A stretch of 64,000 nt of DNA from NCBI GenBank assembly GCA_019636445.1, contig JAHBXO010000018.1:1-64000 (forward strand). The letters run 5' to 3'. Positions within the stretch are counted from its first letter, which is position 1. Every line of letters starts with the position of its first letter. This document shows, piece by piece, positions 1 through 8,724 of the stretch. This DNA comes from Gemmataceae bacterium (GTDB lineage: Bacteria > Planctomycetota > Planctomycetia > Gemmatales > Gemmataceae). The translations under genes were made by a program, and so were the position numbers. The notes below the pieces were generated by a model. That model was not told where the DNA came from. It made no database searches and was given only the letters and a program-made list of their open reading frames with translations.

Positions 1-504
1 CCCAACACGATATTGGAGGGCTACTTGTTGAATCGCATTGTCCGCACCACTTTCTATATCACGTACATTGTATTGAATCCGGATATTCTGCTGTCCTGTT
101 GAATCTAAGTGAAACAAGATATAAGGCGCATCAGCGGTTCCAGAACCAGTCAACGCTACGGTCGGATTCGCGAGGTGAAATTCTGTAACACCCCCAGTCG
201 TGAATGAGTTTGGGTCTGTTTGATTGGCGTTGACATCGACGGTAATCGTTCCTTCGCCTAACAAGGTTTGTGGATCTGCTCCAGTCGCACCCGTGATATC
301 ATCACCGCGATAGCCGATAATGCTCGGTACGCCGCTCCAGTCATCATTGGTGGTAATTAATCCGATGTTGGTCCAATTTTGCGAGAAACTTCCGCCCGCC
401 AAGCTGAAATAGGTCGCGTCCGGATTAACTCGATCCTCCAGCCGGGTGACGCCGAGCTTCGCGGCGAGGGCGCGGGTCCATTGGCGGCGAGCGAGCGAGG
501 TCAT
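1..504 (-). CDS. Secreted low-GC repeat/adhesin-like protein, 5' part only
   Basis: The minus strand is open from an ATG at 504 to the window edge, giving the first 168 residues of a longer protein. The start MTSLARRQWTRALAAKLG is basic and is followed by LEDRVNPD, a motif often found near the N-terminus of planctomycete exported proteins. The rest is Gly/Asn/Thr-rich beta-type sequence (SFSQNWTNIG, GYRGDDITGATG, SGTADAPYIL, VRDIESGADNA). From memory this resembles the N-terminal module of large extracellular proteins, some of them annotated as ExeM/NucH nucleases or lamin-tail proteins; the family is inferred, not tested. The first 20 or so codons are GC-rich like the host, while the body beyond about position 440 is clearly AT-richer. 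The real length and function lie outside the window. Confidence 0.75.
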   Translation of the reverse strand, partial: MTSLARRQWTRALAAKLGVTRLEDRVNPDATYFSLAGGSFSQNWTNIGLITTNDDWSGVPSIIGYRGDDITGATGADPQTLLGEGTITVDVNANQTDPNSFTTGGVTEFHLANPTVALTGSGTADAPYILFHLDSTGQQNIRIQYNVRDIESGADNAIQQVALQYRVG

Positions 505-732
505 GGCGGCTCCGAAGGTGCGAGTCGGCGGTCGAGGTCGGCCGGATAGATACCGTGCGCGGCGGGAGAAGCCGCAAAATCCGCACGGGTGTACAACTTT
601 CGCAGTTTTATCCAGTTTCCCGGACATGAAAAGTAGCGCCCCGGCAATCTTCTCCGGTTCTACCGGGTATTCTGTCGTCATTTTCGTCAGCGTCGGCGCA
701 ATCCCCGAAGTGCGCGCCCGGAAAGTGTTCGT

Positions 733-1107
733 TCACCGCGCCAGCCGCACCGCCAGCGCCGCGCCCAGCACGCCGGCGAGGACCGAGCCGACGGCGTAGC
801 CGGCCGCCGCCAGCGTGCGGCCTTTCTCCAGCAGCGCGAGCGCCTCGAGGCTGAAGGTGCTGAAGGTGGTGAAGCCGCCGCAGACGCCGACGCCGAGGAA
901 GAGCGCCCAGGCGGGGCGGTCCTTGAGGAGGACGGCGACGAGTCCGAGGGCGAAGGAGCCGAGGACGTTGATGGCGAAGGTGTGCCAGGGGAAGGCGTCG
1001 GACCAGTGGCGGGCCTTGAAGAGTTCGCCGAGCCAGTAGCGGGCGTTCGCGCCGAGGCCGCCGCCGAGGAGCAGCAAGACGCAGGGGTGGGACAGGACGG
1101 CGAGCAC
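733..1107 (-). CDS. crcB: Fluoride channel CrcB/Fluc
   Basis: A 124-residue protein of typical Fluc length, predicted to form four transmembrane helices and, as a dual-topology dimer, to export fluoride. Family signatures are visible: GGGLGANARYW near residues 15-25, the conserved Asn in FAINVLGSFALG (about residue 47), and the Phe-box/Na+-site segment CGGFTTFSTFS (about residues 76-86). It starts 9 bases after the stop of the methyltransferase gene on the same strand, so the two are probably cotranscribed. I see no fluoride riboswitch directly upstream; the preceding coding sequence leaves no room for one. Assignment is firm. Confidence 0.93.
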   Translation of the reverse strand: MLAVLSHPCVLLLLGGGLGANARYWLGELFKARHWSDAFPWHTFAINVLGSFALGLVAVLLKDRPAWALFLGVGVCGGFTTFSTFSLEALALLEKGRTLAAAGYAVGSVLAGVLGAALAVRLAR

Positions 1108-1116
1108 GGGCGCCTC

Positions 1117-1875
1117 CTACGCCGCGCGGCGGGCGGCGCGTTCGGCGAAGCGCGGGCCGAAGGCGATGGCGTCGTGGTGGTGGTCCCACGCCTTTTCGGT
1201 GACGGAGACGATGCGGGCGTCGGGGAGTTCGGCGATGCGTTCGGCGATCCATCCGATGCCGGCCATGGAGATGCCGTAGTCCTGTCCGCGGGCGTAGGGT
1301 TCGTAGGCGAAGCCGCGGCGGCGGTAGGGGCGCAGGAGCCGTTGGGCCTGCGGGAGGCCGTAGGTCGTCTGACCATTTCGCAGCAGTTCTTCCGAGCCGA
1401 TGCCGTGCGAGGTGAAGACGCAGACGCCGGTTTCGGAGAGCCAGGAACGGAAGCGGCGGAGGAACGCGCTCCAGCGCGGCGCGTCGAGGTGCGTCATGAG
1501 CGAGCCGCACCAGATGAGGTCGAAGGGGCCGGCGAGCGGGATGCGGTCGGGGTCCGGGTGCGAATAGACCGGTGTGGCGCCGAACTGGGCGGCGCAGAAA
1601 TCGACGCCGGGGCGTTCGAGATCGCAGGCGGCGAGTTGGGCGTGGGGGAAGGCGGCCTTCAGGTGGCGCAGGATGCGCCCGTGGCCGCAGGGCAGGTCGA
1701 GGATGCGGCGGATGTCGGCGTCGGGCACGTCGGCGGAGGCGAGCGCGGCGCGGATGATCTTCATCGCCGACCGGCCGCAGCGCAGGTAGTGTTCGAGGGC
1801 GAGGTCGGGTGCGAGGGACCGATCGAACATGACATCGTCAGGCGCGATGGTAGTGTCGAGCGCAGCGCCCGGCAT
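1117..1875 (-). CDS. Class I SAM-dependent methyltransferase
   Basis: A 252-residue protein with a Rossmann-type SAM-binding fold. Motif I is RILDLPCGHGR (about residues 57-67), followed by an acidic residue ending strand 2 (AACDLERPG), then FDLIWCGSLMTHLDAP and a later GVCVFTSHG strand. The substrate cannot be read from sequence. I chose the ATG at 1875 because GAGG sits 7 bases before it; an in-frame start at 1950 would add 25 residues of weakly conserved-looking sequence. It lies just upstream of crcB on the same strand, a link with no obvious functional meaning. Confidence 0.82.
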   Translation of the reverse strand: MPGAALDTTIAPDDVMFDRSLAPDLALEHYLRCGRSAMKIIRAALASADVPDADIRRILDLPCGHGRILRHLKAAFPHAQLAACDLERPGVDFCAAQFGATPVYSHPDPDRIPLAGPFDLIWCGSLMTHLDAPRWSAFLRRFRSWLSETGVCVFTSHGIGSEELLRNGQTTYGLPQAQRLLRPYRRRGFAYEPYARGQDYGISMAGIGWIAERIAELPDARIVSVTEKAWDHHHDAIAFGPRFAERAARRAA

Positions 1876-2077
1876 GGCGAATCCTCGGCTAAGGTCGGTC
1901 GGTCGCGGCCGATAGCCGAGGAGGGGGCGGACGGTCAAGGCCGATGTCAACGCGGGATTTTTCTTGGCCCCGGAATCGGCAACCGTTTATGATCGGGACC
2001 CTCTCTTCACGATTTCTTCGCGGTTTTCGAGTTACGAAACCGCAGTATCGGAATCGTGAGACCACCGGGATTGCAGT

Positions 2078-3064
2078 ATGCGGTTGTCCTTGACCTGCCC
2101 TTCGTGTCATCATTCGTTTCGGATTCAATGCGAGGATGAGGACGTTGAAGCGAGGTGCCCGTCCTGCCGCACGAGATTTCCGCTTCCCGTCGACGAGTCG
2201 GACGATGAGTTGGTCGAGCTGAAGGCCGCCGACGCGGGTCGGGTTTGCGAGTCGTGCGGTGCGGCGATGGATGCCAAAGCGATCCTGTGCATTGAATGCG
2301 GATTCAATCGCAAGACGGGGTCTCGCGCCAGCAAGAAATCCCGCAGACGAAAGCCGCAAACGGTCAAGCTGACCGACGAGTCCTACACGATTCGCCGCAC
2401 GCTGTTCGGGAACACGTATTGGATCGACGCCGACGGCAAACCGATGTTCGAACTCAGGAAGTCCCGATCGTGGCCCTTCGGTCGGACCTATGAAATCGAA
2501 TGGAAGGATGCGAAGACGGACAAGCCGGTCCTGACGATCGAAAAAACGGAATCGGGTTGGCTGAAGCGTTCGTTTCAAATCGAACTGGACGGGAACAAAG
2601 TCGGGTCGATTCGCTTCTCACGGAACCTGCTGAAGGAACCGTTCAACATGATCATGAAGTGGAACGACGAGGTCGTCGTGGATATGGTGCATCACGACAT
2701 CGATCGGCGCGGCACGTTGGGTTGCGGGCAACTGGTGTATATGGTTTTGGCGCCGTTCTTCCTGATCGCATTGGCCAAGGTGATCGCCGTCGGGTTGGCC
2801 GTGCTCTTCCTCTTGTCGCCGCTCATCATCCTGCTGGTGGTCATGGGTGTCATTCCGGTGCCGCAATGCCGATTCCGTCGCGCGGAGGATGGGGAAGCAC
2901 TGGCCACCCTCAGGAGCAGGGGATTGATGCAATATGAATTGGTGCGAGCAACGCCGGACGATCCCGATGATCTTCTGATCCCGATGATCCTATCCGTTTT
3001 GCAGCTGCAACGCGATCTGCGCGTGGGGGAGGTTCTGCTCAATCTCCCCACCCGCCGGAAATAA
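2078..3064 (+). CDS. Double zinc-ribbon, scramblase/LURP-like membrane protein
   Basis: A 328-residue protein. The N-terminus holds two zinc ribbons: CPSC...CPSC (about residues 8-32) and CESC...CIEC (about residues 55-75). A basic linker (KKSRRRK) follows, then about 100 residues with alternating strands around YTIRRTLFGNTYWI and KPMFELRKS that look like a LURP-one/phospholipid-scramblase (Tubby-like) beta domain; that fold is an inference. A hydrophobic stretch near residues 215-265 should give one or two membrane segments, and a soluble tail closes the protein. No enzyme motif is seen. It is a monocistronic plus-strand gene between minus-strand neighbours. Function unknown. Confidence 0.7.
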   Translation: MRLSLTCPSCHHSFRIQCEDEDVEARCPSCRTRFPLPVDESDDELVELKAADAGRVCESCGAAMDAKAILCIECGFNRKTGSRASKKSRRRKPQTVKLTDESYTIRRTLFGNTYWIDADGKPMFELRKSRSWPFGRTYEIEWKDAKTDKPVLTIEKTESGWLKRSFQIELDGNKVGSIRFSRNLLKEPFNMIMKWNDEVVVDMVHHDIDRRGTLGCGQLVYMVLAPFFLIALAKVIAVGLAVLFLLSPLIILLVVMGVIPVPQCRFRRAEDGEALATLRSRGLMQYELVRATPDDPDDLLIPMILSVLQLQRDLRVGEVLLNLPTRRK

Positions 3065-3132
3065 TGGATCCGGTTCGAAGCGGGGCCGCATTCGGCAATC
3101 GGAAGTCCGCTCGATCCTGTCGCTTGGAAGGT

Positions 3133-3969
3133 CTAGCGGGGCACGGGGCGGCGGGCACCCTTGCGGACCGGTTGGCGCGGGGCGCCGATGCCGAGGGCCC
3201 GGAAGAGCATCAGCACCACGATCGAACCGAGCACGCCGCCGCCGGCCACCTTCGCGGTGTAGAGCGGATCGTCGTCGGTCGCTTCCTCCGTTGCGGCGGG
3301 GGCGAGGAAGGTGAATTCCTCCGTCAGTTTGCCACTTTCCTTCACGGCCTTGTCGTAATCCTCCACGTCGGTGAAGGCGACGACGCAGACGATGGTGCCG
3401 TTGGGGCCATACGCGAACGAGGAGTAGCAGACCTTGTCCTTGGAGCCTTCGGTTTCGGCTTCGAGCCGCACGCCCATCGTGAGCACGTTGGTCTTGTCGT
3501 TGAACTTCGGGGAGTGCGTCCAGGCTCCGACTTTGGACGGGACGACTGTGGCACCCTTGCGCGGCCGGCGGTTCTCGTGGAAGCGGCGTTGCCAGTCGAG
3601 GAGCTGATCGCGGGCGGGGCGTTCGGCGAGGGTCTTCGGGTCGATTCCTTTGAGCGGATCGTCGGTGAGGAGCAGGATCAGGCCGTGCCAGGTCGGCTTC
3701 TCGGCGGCCATCGTGATGAAGGCGGCTTCGTCGCCGAGGACGGGGTAGCCGGAGAGTTCGCCGAATTCCGCGAGTTTCTCTTCGAGGACGATGCGATAAC
3801 CGGTGGGCACGCGCAGGGACACTTTGCCCTGAAGTTCGGTGCTGAACGGTCCGACGCGGGTGAGGCGGTTGAGGCTGACTTCGTCCATGCCGCGTGGCGG
3901 GGCCGCGAGCGCGACCGACGCGAGGAGAACGAATACTGCGCCGCCGAGGGAAAGACGAAGTCCGGACAT
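3133..3969 (-). CDS. Secreted, C-terminally anchored protein of unknown function
   Basis: A 278-residue protein starting MSGLRLSLGGAVFVLLAS, a clear signal peptide with likely cleavage after VALAAP. The C-terminus has one hydrophobic segment (GGGVLGSIVVLMLFRAL) followed by a basic tail (RKGARRPVPR), so the bulk should be outside the cytoplasmic membrane and anchored at the C-terminus. The start at 3969 places the signal peptide at the extreme N-terminus; an upstream in-frame start at 4023 would bury it. The middle part contains no motif I recognise. It lies downstream of tal on the same strand, about 100 bases away. Confidence 0.7.
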   Translation of the reverse strand: MSGLRLSLGGAVFVLLASVALAAPPRGMDEVSLNRLTRVGPFSTELQGKVSLRVPTGYRIVLEEKLAEFGELSGYPVLGDEAAFITMAAEKPTWHGLILLLTDDPLKGIDPKTLAERPARDQLLDWQRRFHENRRPRKGATVVPSKVGAWTHSPKFNDKTNVLTMGVRLEAETEGSKDKVCYSSFAYGPNGTIVCVVAFTDVEDYDKAVKESGKLTEEFTFLAPAATEEATDDDPLYTAKVAGGGVLGSIVVLMLFRALGIGAPRQPVRKGARRPVPR

Positions 3970-4074
3970 AACGACACCGGGAACGACTGACGGATGCGGA
4001 GCCGCCTGAAGAGTAGGGCGCACCGCGAATCTGTCAAATCGTTCCCGGCCGTTAACAGGCTGAATCCCCGGGGG

Positions 4075-5127
4075 TTACTTCTTGCCCAAGGCCGCGCGCT
4101 TATCGCCGATCAGCTTGATGAGCGCCTTGTGCGGGTCGGCGAACTTGGCCAGGCCTTCGCGCATCAACGTCTCTTCCAGGTGGCCGATGTTCACCTTGGT
4201 GTCGATGTCCAGCAGCACGTTCGCCGGCGGCAGCTTGTCGATGTTCTTGGAGATCGTGCGGCCGCTCGCCTGCACGGCGTCGTTCGTGGCCGGCGGGTTC
4301 GTTTCGATGTCGCTGCCCGCGAACGCCTCGACGTACTTCCACGCCGGGTCTTCCTTCTTCTTCGTGCCGGTGCTGGCGAAGATCATTTCCTGCTTGCGAG
4401 GAAAACCCTTGTCCGCCCAGAAATCCTGGTTCAGTTTCCAGATCCGCTTGGCGTTGACGATGCCGACCTGGCCCTGCGCTTCGGGGATCAGGTTCGCGTT
4501 GTGCTGCTCGGTGTAGACGTCCACGCGGCTGACGAAGATGCTGTACACGGTCTTCACGGCGTCGCGGTCGAGCGCGCGGAGGGCGCCCTTGTAGCAGGCG
4601 TTCCGGGCGGCGCGGTACTGGCTCTCGCTGAAGATCAGCGTCACGTTCACCGCCACGCCGTGCGCGACGAGTTCCTCGAGCGCCCCGAGGCCGCCGGGCG
4701 TCGCCGGCACCTTGATCATCCGATTGCAGTGCCCCTTGGACCAGCGCCACGCCAAGTCGATGTACTTCTGCGTACGTTCCAGCGTCGGCAGGTTCTTCAC
4801 CGTGTCTTCGAGCAGCGGGTCGAGTTCGAAGCTGACCCAGCCGTCGTCGCCCTTGGTTTGGTCCCAGACCGGCTTGAAGACGTCCTGCGCGGCCTTGACG
4901 AGTTTGTTCGTCATGGCCCAGGCGATGGCTTCGTCGTCGAGGCCCTGCTGCGCGAAACCGGCGATATCGGCGTCGAACCGGCCGGTCTTCAGCAGGTCGG
5001 CGATGATGATCGGGTTCGAGGTGGCGCCGGTGGCACCGAACTCGCGGTTCTTCTTGATCTCGGCCGGGTCGACGGAATCGAGCCAGAGTTTCGTGCCGGC
5101 GGCGACGATGGATTGCAGCGGCGTCAT
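4075..5127 (-). CDS. tal: Transaldolase
   Basis: A 350-residue transaldolase of the pentose phosphate pathway, transferring a dihydroxyacetone unit between sugar phosphates. Family motifs are GATSNPIII near residues 34-42, the Schiff-base lysine in [10 protein letters not shown] (about Lys139), and [11 protein letters not shown]. The length fits the longer monofunctional transaldolases, and a C-terminal segment near [15 protein letters not shown] resembles the extended forms. It diverges from the membrane-protein gene starting at 5232, leaving about 100 bases for promoters. Assignment is secure at family level; exact substrate preference is not shown by sequence. Confidence 0.92.
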   Translation of the reverse strand: MTPLQSIVAAGTKLWLDSVDPAEIKKNREFGATGATSNPIIIADLLKTGRFDADIAGFAQQGLDDEAIAWAMTNKLVKAAQDVFKPVWDQTKGDDGWVSFELDPLLEDTVKNLPTLERTQKYIDLAWRWSKGHCNRMIKVPATPGGLGALEELVAHGVAVNVTLIFSESQYRAARNACYKGALRALDRDAVKTVYSIFVSRVDVYTEQHNANLIPEAQGQVGIVNAKRIWKLNQDFWADKGFPRKQEMIFASTGTKKKEDPAWKYVEAFAGSDIETNPPATNDAVQASGRTISKNIDKLPPANVLLDIDTKVNIGHLEETLMREGLAKFADPHKALIKLIGDKRAALGKK

Positions 5128-5231
5128 GGAGGTCTCCGGGAAGGGATCGGTGTGGGGAATGATAGGGAAGAATCGCCCGGCGCGCGACCGTTCGATAGTC
5201 TGGGTAGCATTGCATCGCAGGTCGCACCGTC

Positions 5232-5993
5232 ATGCGCGATCGCCACTCTCCGACGGAACACCGGATCGCCGGCTGCGGCACGGCGCTGTTCGCGGCGTTC
5301 TACTCGGCTCTGGTCATACCCGTTGCGCTGCTCATGATGTTCGCGAGGCCGGGGGACGATTTCACCGGCAGCCGGGCGTCGCTGGCGCTGCACGATCTCG
5401 CACTGTTTTCGCCGTTCTGGTTCGGACTGGTCTTCTTCTGGTGGGCGGCCATCGCGCAGTATCGCCGTGCGCGCCCGTGGGCCGCCGGCCTCGCGCGCGA
5501 ACGGCGCACCCCGACGGGCTGGATCGCCGTCGTCCCGAACCCGACGGGACCGATCGTCTTCGGCGTGGTTCTCGTGATCGCGCTGATGGCGACGGCCGGC
5601 GCGCCACTCGTCCTTATGGGCAAACGGAACCCGCTCTGGTTCTGGTCCATCGCCGGGCCCGTCGACCTGACGCTCGCGTATCTCGCGTATCGGCGGTTCC
5701 ACTACGAGCCGACGATCATCGTGGACGAAACGGAACGCACCGTGACGTTCCCGCGCGGGCGGCGTGTGCCGCCGCTCACGATTCCGTGGAGCGACGTCGT
5801 GGGCTTCGCGATCGAGACACGCGAGGAATCGGCCAACGAATCGACCGTCGACGTGTTCGACTGCGCGATCACGGTTCGGCACAACGGCGGAACCGAAACG
5901 ATTCGCTTGGCCGGTCGGGACGTTCGCTGGCCGACGGAGAAGCTGATCGAGTGGCTGGCGGCGCGGATTGCTATTTCACCCAGCCCCACTTGA
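5232..5993 (+). CDS. Membrane protein of unknown function
   Basis: A 253-residue protein with about four hydrophobic segments in its first 160 residues (AALFAAFYSALVIPVALLMM, SPFWFGLVFFWWAAIAQY, IVFGVVLVIALMATAG, WFWSIAGPVDLTLAYLAY). A soluble C-terminal domain follows, around TIIVDETERTVTFPRG and PLTIPWSDVVGFAIET, resembling the small beta domains that trail many PH-like or DUF-type membrane proteins. No catalytic motif is visible. A TAGCAT hexamer lies 21 bases before the ATG and could be a -10 element. Its 3' end overlaps the convergent squalene/phytoene synthase gene by 23 bases. Confidence 0.7.
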   Translation: MRDRHSPTEHRIAGCGTALFAAFYSALVIPVALLMMFARPGDDFTGSRASLALHDLALFSPFWFGLVFFWWAAIAQYRRARPWAAGLARERRTPTGWIAVVPNPTGPIVFGVVLVIALMATAGAPLVLMGKRNPLWFWSIAGPVDLTLAYLAYRRFHYEPTIIVDETERTVTFPRGRRVPPLTIPWSDVVGFAIETREESANESTVDVFDCAITVRHNGGTETIRLAGRDVRWPTEKLIEWLAARIAISPSPT

Positions 5994-6825
5994 CCGGCCA
6001 GGCGGCCGCGAAGATCGCGAGTTTCCGCCGCCGCGGCACGGCGGCGCGGACCGTCAGCACCTCCACGCCCAGCCGGTCGACGACGTCGAGGAGTTCCCGA
6101 TAGGTGCGGTGCATGACGCGGAAGATGGCCCGGCCCGAACGCGACAGGTGGGCATCGAGCTTCTCGGCTTCGGCATAGTACTCGCGTGCGCGTGTGATCT
6201 GAAAACGCAACAATTCGTCAAACTCCGGTCCCTTGCGGTCCCAAGTTTCCGGCGGACATCGGAAACGTTCGAGTTCGTCGGATGGGAGGTAGACGCGGCC
6301 GCGCGCGCGATCCTCGCCGAGGTCGCGCAGGATGTTCGTGAGCTGGAAGGCGATGCCGGCGGCGTCGGCGGGGCCGGCGGCGTTCGGATCGGTGCAACCC
6401 CAGACGGGCAGGCACGCCAGTCCCACGGCCGAGGCGACGAGTCGGCAGTATACCGCCAGTTCCTCGAAAGTGGCGAAGGCGACCGGTTCGAGGTCGCGTT
6501 CGACGCCGTCGATCACGGCGTGGAGGTGCTTCGGGTCGATGCCGAAGGTTCGCACGGCATGGACGAGCGCGGGGTGGATCGGGTGCGCGGGGGAATCCGC
6601 GAGTGCGGCGTCGAGCGCTTCGCGCCAGTTCTTCAGTCGCAGCCGCTTGGCGTTGGTTTCGCCCGGTTCGTCGGAGAGATCATCGGTGAGGCGCAGGAAC
6701 GCGTAGAGGGCGTCCATGGCCCGGCGGCCGGACGTCGGGAGCAGGCGGAAGGCGAGCGGAAAATTGCTCCCGGACCGACGGACGATCTGGCGGCAGGCCG
6801 CGTAGGAGGCGTCGGTCGGATTCAA
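5971..6825 (-). CDS. hpnD: Squalene/phytoene synthase family, HpnD-like
   Basis: A 284-residue trans-isoprenyl diphosphate synthase that should condense two prenyl diphosphates head to head. The first Asp-rich motif is TDDLSDE (about residues 47-53) and the second is NILRDLGEDRARGR (about residues 164-177). NFPLAFRLLP and the ALYAFLRLTDD context look closer to HpnD (presqualene diphosphate synthase) than to HpnC, but phytoene synthase is not excluded. A TTG codon at 6825 with GAGG 7 bases upstream is the best start. It lies 7 bases after the stop of the HlyD-type gene, so it is probably cotranscribed with the exporter. An HpnE homologue at 37447-38781 supports a bacterial squalene route. Confidence 0.82.
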   Translation of the reverse strand: MNPTDASYAACRQIVRRSGSNFPLAFRLLPTSGRRAMDALYAFLRLTDDLSDEPGETNAKRLRLKNWREALDAALADSPAHPIHPALVHAVRTFGIDPKHLHAVIDGVERDLEPVAFATFEELAVYCRLVASAVGLACLPVWGCTDPNAAGPADAAGIAFQLTNILRDLGEDRARGRVYLPSDELERFRCPPETWDRKGPEFDELLRFQITRAREYYAEAEKLDAHLSRSGRAIFRVMHRTYRELLDVVDRLGVEVLTVRAAVPRRRKLAIFAAAWPVKWGWVK

Positions 6826-6832
6826 GCGGGCC

Positions 6833-7936
6833 TCACGGGATCGTCACGCGCACGGGCTGGCCGATACGGAGGGATGGCTTGCCGGGCGGGGCGGGGTCGA
6901 CGACGCGGATGCTGACTTCGAGGACGTTCGTCGCCTTGCCGTTGAGCAGGTCCACGCCGCCGAGTTTGGGCAGGAAGGCGGTGCCGACCTGTTCGACGAC
7001 GCCCTCGTAGGTGAGGCCGGGGGAAGTGTCGTCGGAGATGACAACCTTGGCGCCTTCCTTGTCGCGGATCTTGTGGGCGAACTCCGGTACGATCTCGGCC
7101 TTGATGTATCGGGTTCCGTCGGGGATGAGCCAGAACATCGGCGTGCGGGACTGGGGATACATGACCTGGCCGGGGGCGACGGCGACGCGTTCGATGATGC
7201 CGCCAATCTCGGCCCGCAGTTCGCAGAGCGCGATCGCGTGCTTGGCCTTCTCGACGTCCGCCTGCGCCATTTGGGATTGGAACGTGGCGGCCTCGATGGA
7301 CGCGGCGAGCGGTTCCTTCTCGGCCAGCGACACATCGAACTGCCGTTCCTTCACCTGGTTCTCGGCGGCGTCGAGCAGCGCTTCCGCTTTCAGGAACTCC
7401 GGTTCCTCCCGGATTGCCTTTTCGATGTTCGCCATGCCGCCGAGCTGGCGGAGCTGGAAATCGAGTTTCTTGCGAACGGCGTCGAGCATCTCCTTGGCCT
7501 TGTCGCGCGCCTGCTCGGCGTTCTTCACGCCGAGTTTGGCCTTCTCGATCAGCACCTTCTGTTGTTCTTGCTTGCCGAGCGCGAGCTGATGCTGGCGGAG
7601 CGCCGCCTGGACGGCGGCTTCCGCTTTCGTCAGATCCGCCTTGTATTGCCAATCGTCGAACTTGACGAGAATGTCGCCCTTTTTGACGGCCTGGCCGTTC
7701 TTCACCATCACGGTGACGACGCGGCCGGCGGCAAGGTGAACGGGCAGGAGGAAGGGCATCGGCTCGCTTTCGGCGGTCACGTTCCCCTTGGCGACGAGGC
7801 CGTCGACCGCCTTGGGCGCGCCACCGCCGCCCGGCTGCGGGTTCCCCGCGCCGTTGTTCAGGTTGCGAGCGCCGATCAGGGTGGCGAGGAGAACACAGAT
7901 TCCAAGCGTGTAGGGGATGATTTTCAGACGGTTCAT
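6833..7936 (-). CDS. HlyD/DevB-type periplasmic adaptor subunit
   Basis: A 367-residue membrane-fusion protein. An N-terminal anchor (IIPYTLGICVLLATLIGA) precedes a lipoyl/barrel-sandwich half near GRVVTVMVKNGQAVKKGD, then a long Ala/Glu/Lys-rich coiled-coil hairpin (about residues 95-225), the second half-motif around GGIIERVAVAPGQVM, and a C-terminal beta-barrel. Such adaptors link an inner-membrane ABC exporter to the outer envelope. The ATG at 7936 has GAGGAG 7 bases upstream, which is better than the GTG at 7951. It follows the ATPase gene by 11 bases and precedes the HpnD-like gene by 7 bases. Confidence 0.88.
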   Translation of the reverse strand: MNRLKIIPYTLGICVLLATLIGARNLNNGAGNPQPGGGGAPKAVDGLVAKGNVTAESEPMPFLLPVHLAAGRVVTVMVKNGQAVKKGDILVKFDDWQYKADLTKAEAAVQAALRQHQLALGKQEQQKVLIEKAKLGVKNAEQARDKAKEMLDAVRKKLDFQLRQLGGMANIEKAIREEPEFLKAEALLDAAENQVKERQFDVSLAEKEPLAASIEAATFQSQMAQADVEKAKHAIALCELRAEIGGIIERVAVAPGQVMYPQSRTPMFWLIPDGTRYIKAEIVPEFAHKIRDKEGAKVVISDDTSPGLTYEGVVEQVGTAFLPKLGGVDLLNGKATNVLEVSIRVVDPAPPGKPSLRIGQPVRVTIP

Positions 7937-7947
7937 GATTCGGCTCC

Positions 7948-8724
7948 TCACACGCCGCCCGCGGAGCCGGCGGCCACGAGGGGGACGTCCTGCTCTTCGA
8001 GTCGGCCGTCGTCGAGGTGATAGTTCACGTCGACGTAGGGTACCATCCGTTGATCGTGCGACACAACCAGAATCGTGGCCCCGCGGCCGTGGGCGGCGTC
8101 CCGCAGCAGGCGGATCACCGATTGCCCGTTTTCCCAGTCGAGGGCGCTGGTTGGCTCGTCGGCGAACAGAAACATCGGATTTTTGGCGAGCGCCCGGCCG
8201 ATCGCCACACGTTGCTTCTCCCCGCCGGACATCGCCGCCGGCTTCTTGTGCCGCTGGTTCAGCAGGCCAAGCCGATCGAGCATCTCATGCGCCTGCCGCT
8301 TGGCATCCCGCGACGCGAGGTTGTTCCCCCACTTCAAGACGATCTCGATCTGTTGACTCGCCGTCAGGGCGGGGAAGAGATTGTAGCCCTGAAAGATGAA
8401 TCCCGTATGCCGCCGACGAAAATCTTCCCGCGCCCGATCCGGGAGGGACCAGACGTCGACGTAGGATGTCGTGCCCTCCGGGCGCGTCAGGACTTCCCCA
8501 CCGTCGGGGCGCAGCAAGCCGGAGAGGATCGCCAGGAGCGTGGACTTGCCGGACCCGCTCGGCCCCATGAGTAGCGCGAGCTGGCCGGGGAACAGGTCGA
8601 TGGATACCTCGCGGAGGGCCGCCCGCTGCGAGGCACCGTCGCCGAACATCTTCCGCAGGCGGACCCCCTTGAGGGAGGGGCCGCCGATCGTCGATCCCAT
8701 TCGTCGAATCCCCGTGGCCGTCAT
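7948..8724 (-). CDS. ABC exporter ATP-binding protein (DevA/LolD type)
   Basis: A 258-residue ATPase with Walker A GPSGSGKST, signature MSGGEKQRVAIGRAL, Walker B MFLFADEPTSALD and the H-loop VVSHDQR. FQGYNLFPALT carries the Q-loop and fits the DevA/MacB/LolD subgroup that pairs with FtsX-like permeases. The ATG at 8724 overlaps the permease stop in an ATGA, so translation is probably coupled; longer reading of this frame upstream is only the shadow of the permease. With the permease and adaptor it forms a DevBCA-like exporter, whose cyanobacterial members move glycolipids. The substrate here is unknown. Confidence 0.9.
   Translation of the reverse strand: MTATGIRRMGSTIGGPSLKGVRLRKMFGDGASQRAALREVSIDLFPGQLALLMGPSGSGKSTLLAILSGLLRPDGGEVLTRPEGTTSYVDVWSLPDRAREDFRRRHTGFIFQGYNLFPALTASQQIEIVLKWGNNLASRDAKRQAHEMLDRLGLLNQRHKKPAAMSGGEKQRVAIGRALAKNPMFLFADEPTSALDWENGQSVIRLLRDAAHGRGATILVVSHDQRMVPYVDVNYHLDDGRLEEQDVPLVAAGSAGGV

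Noticed and set aside
1876..2077. Possible RNA gene between the methyltransferase and zinc-ribbon genes
   Set aside because: No tRNA-like cloverleaf, T-loop or riboswitch consensus could be recognised; it looks like a divergent promoter region.
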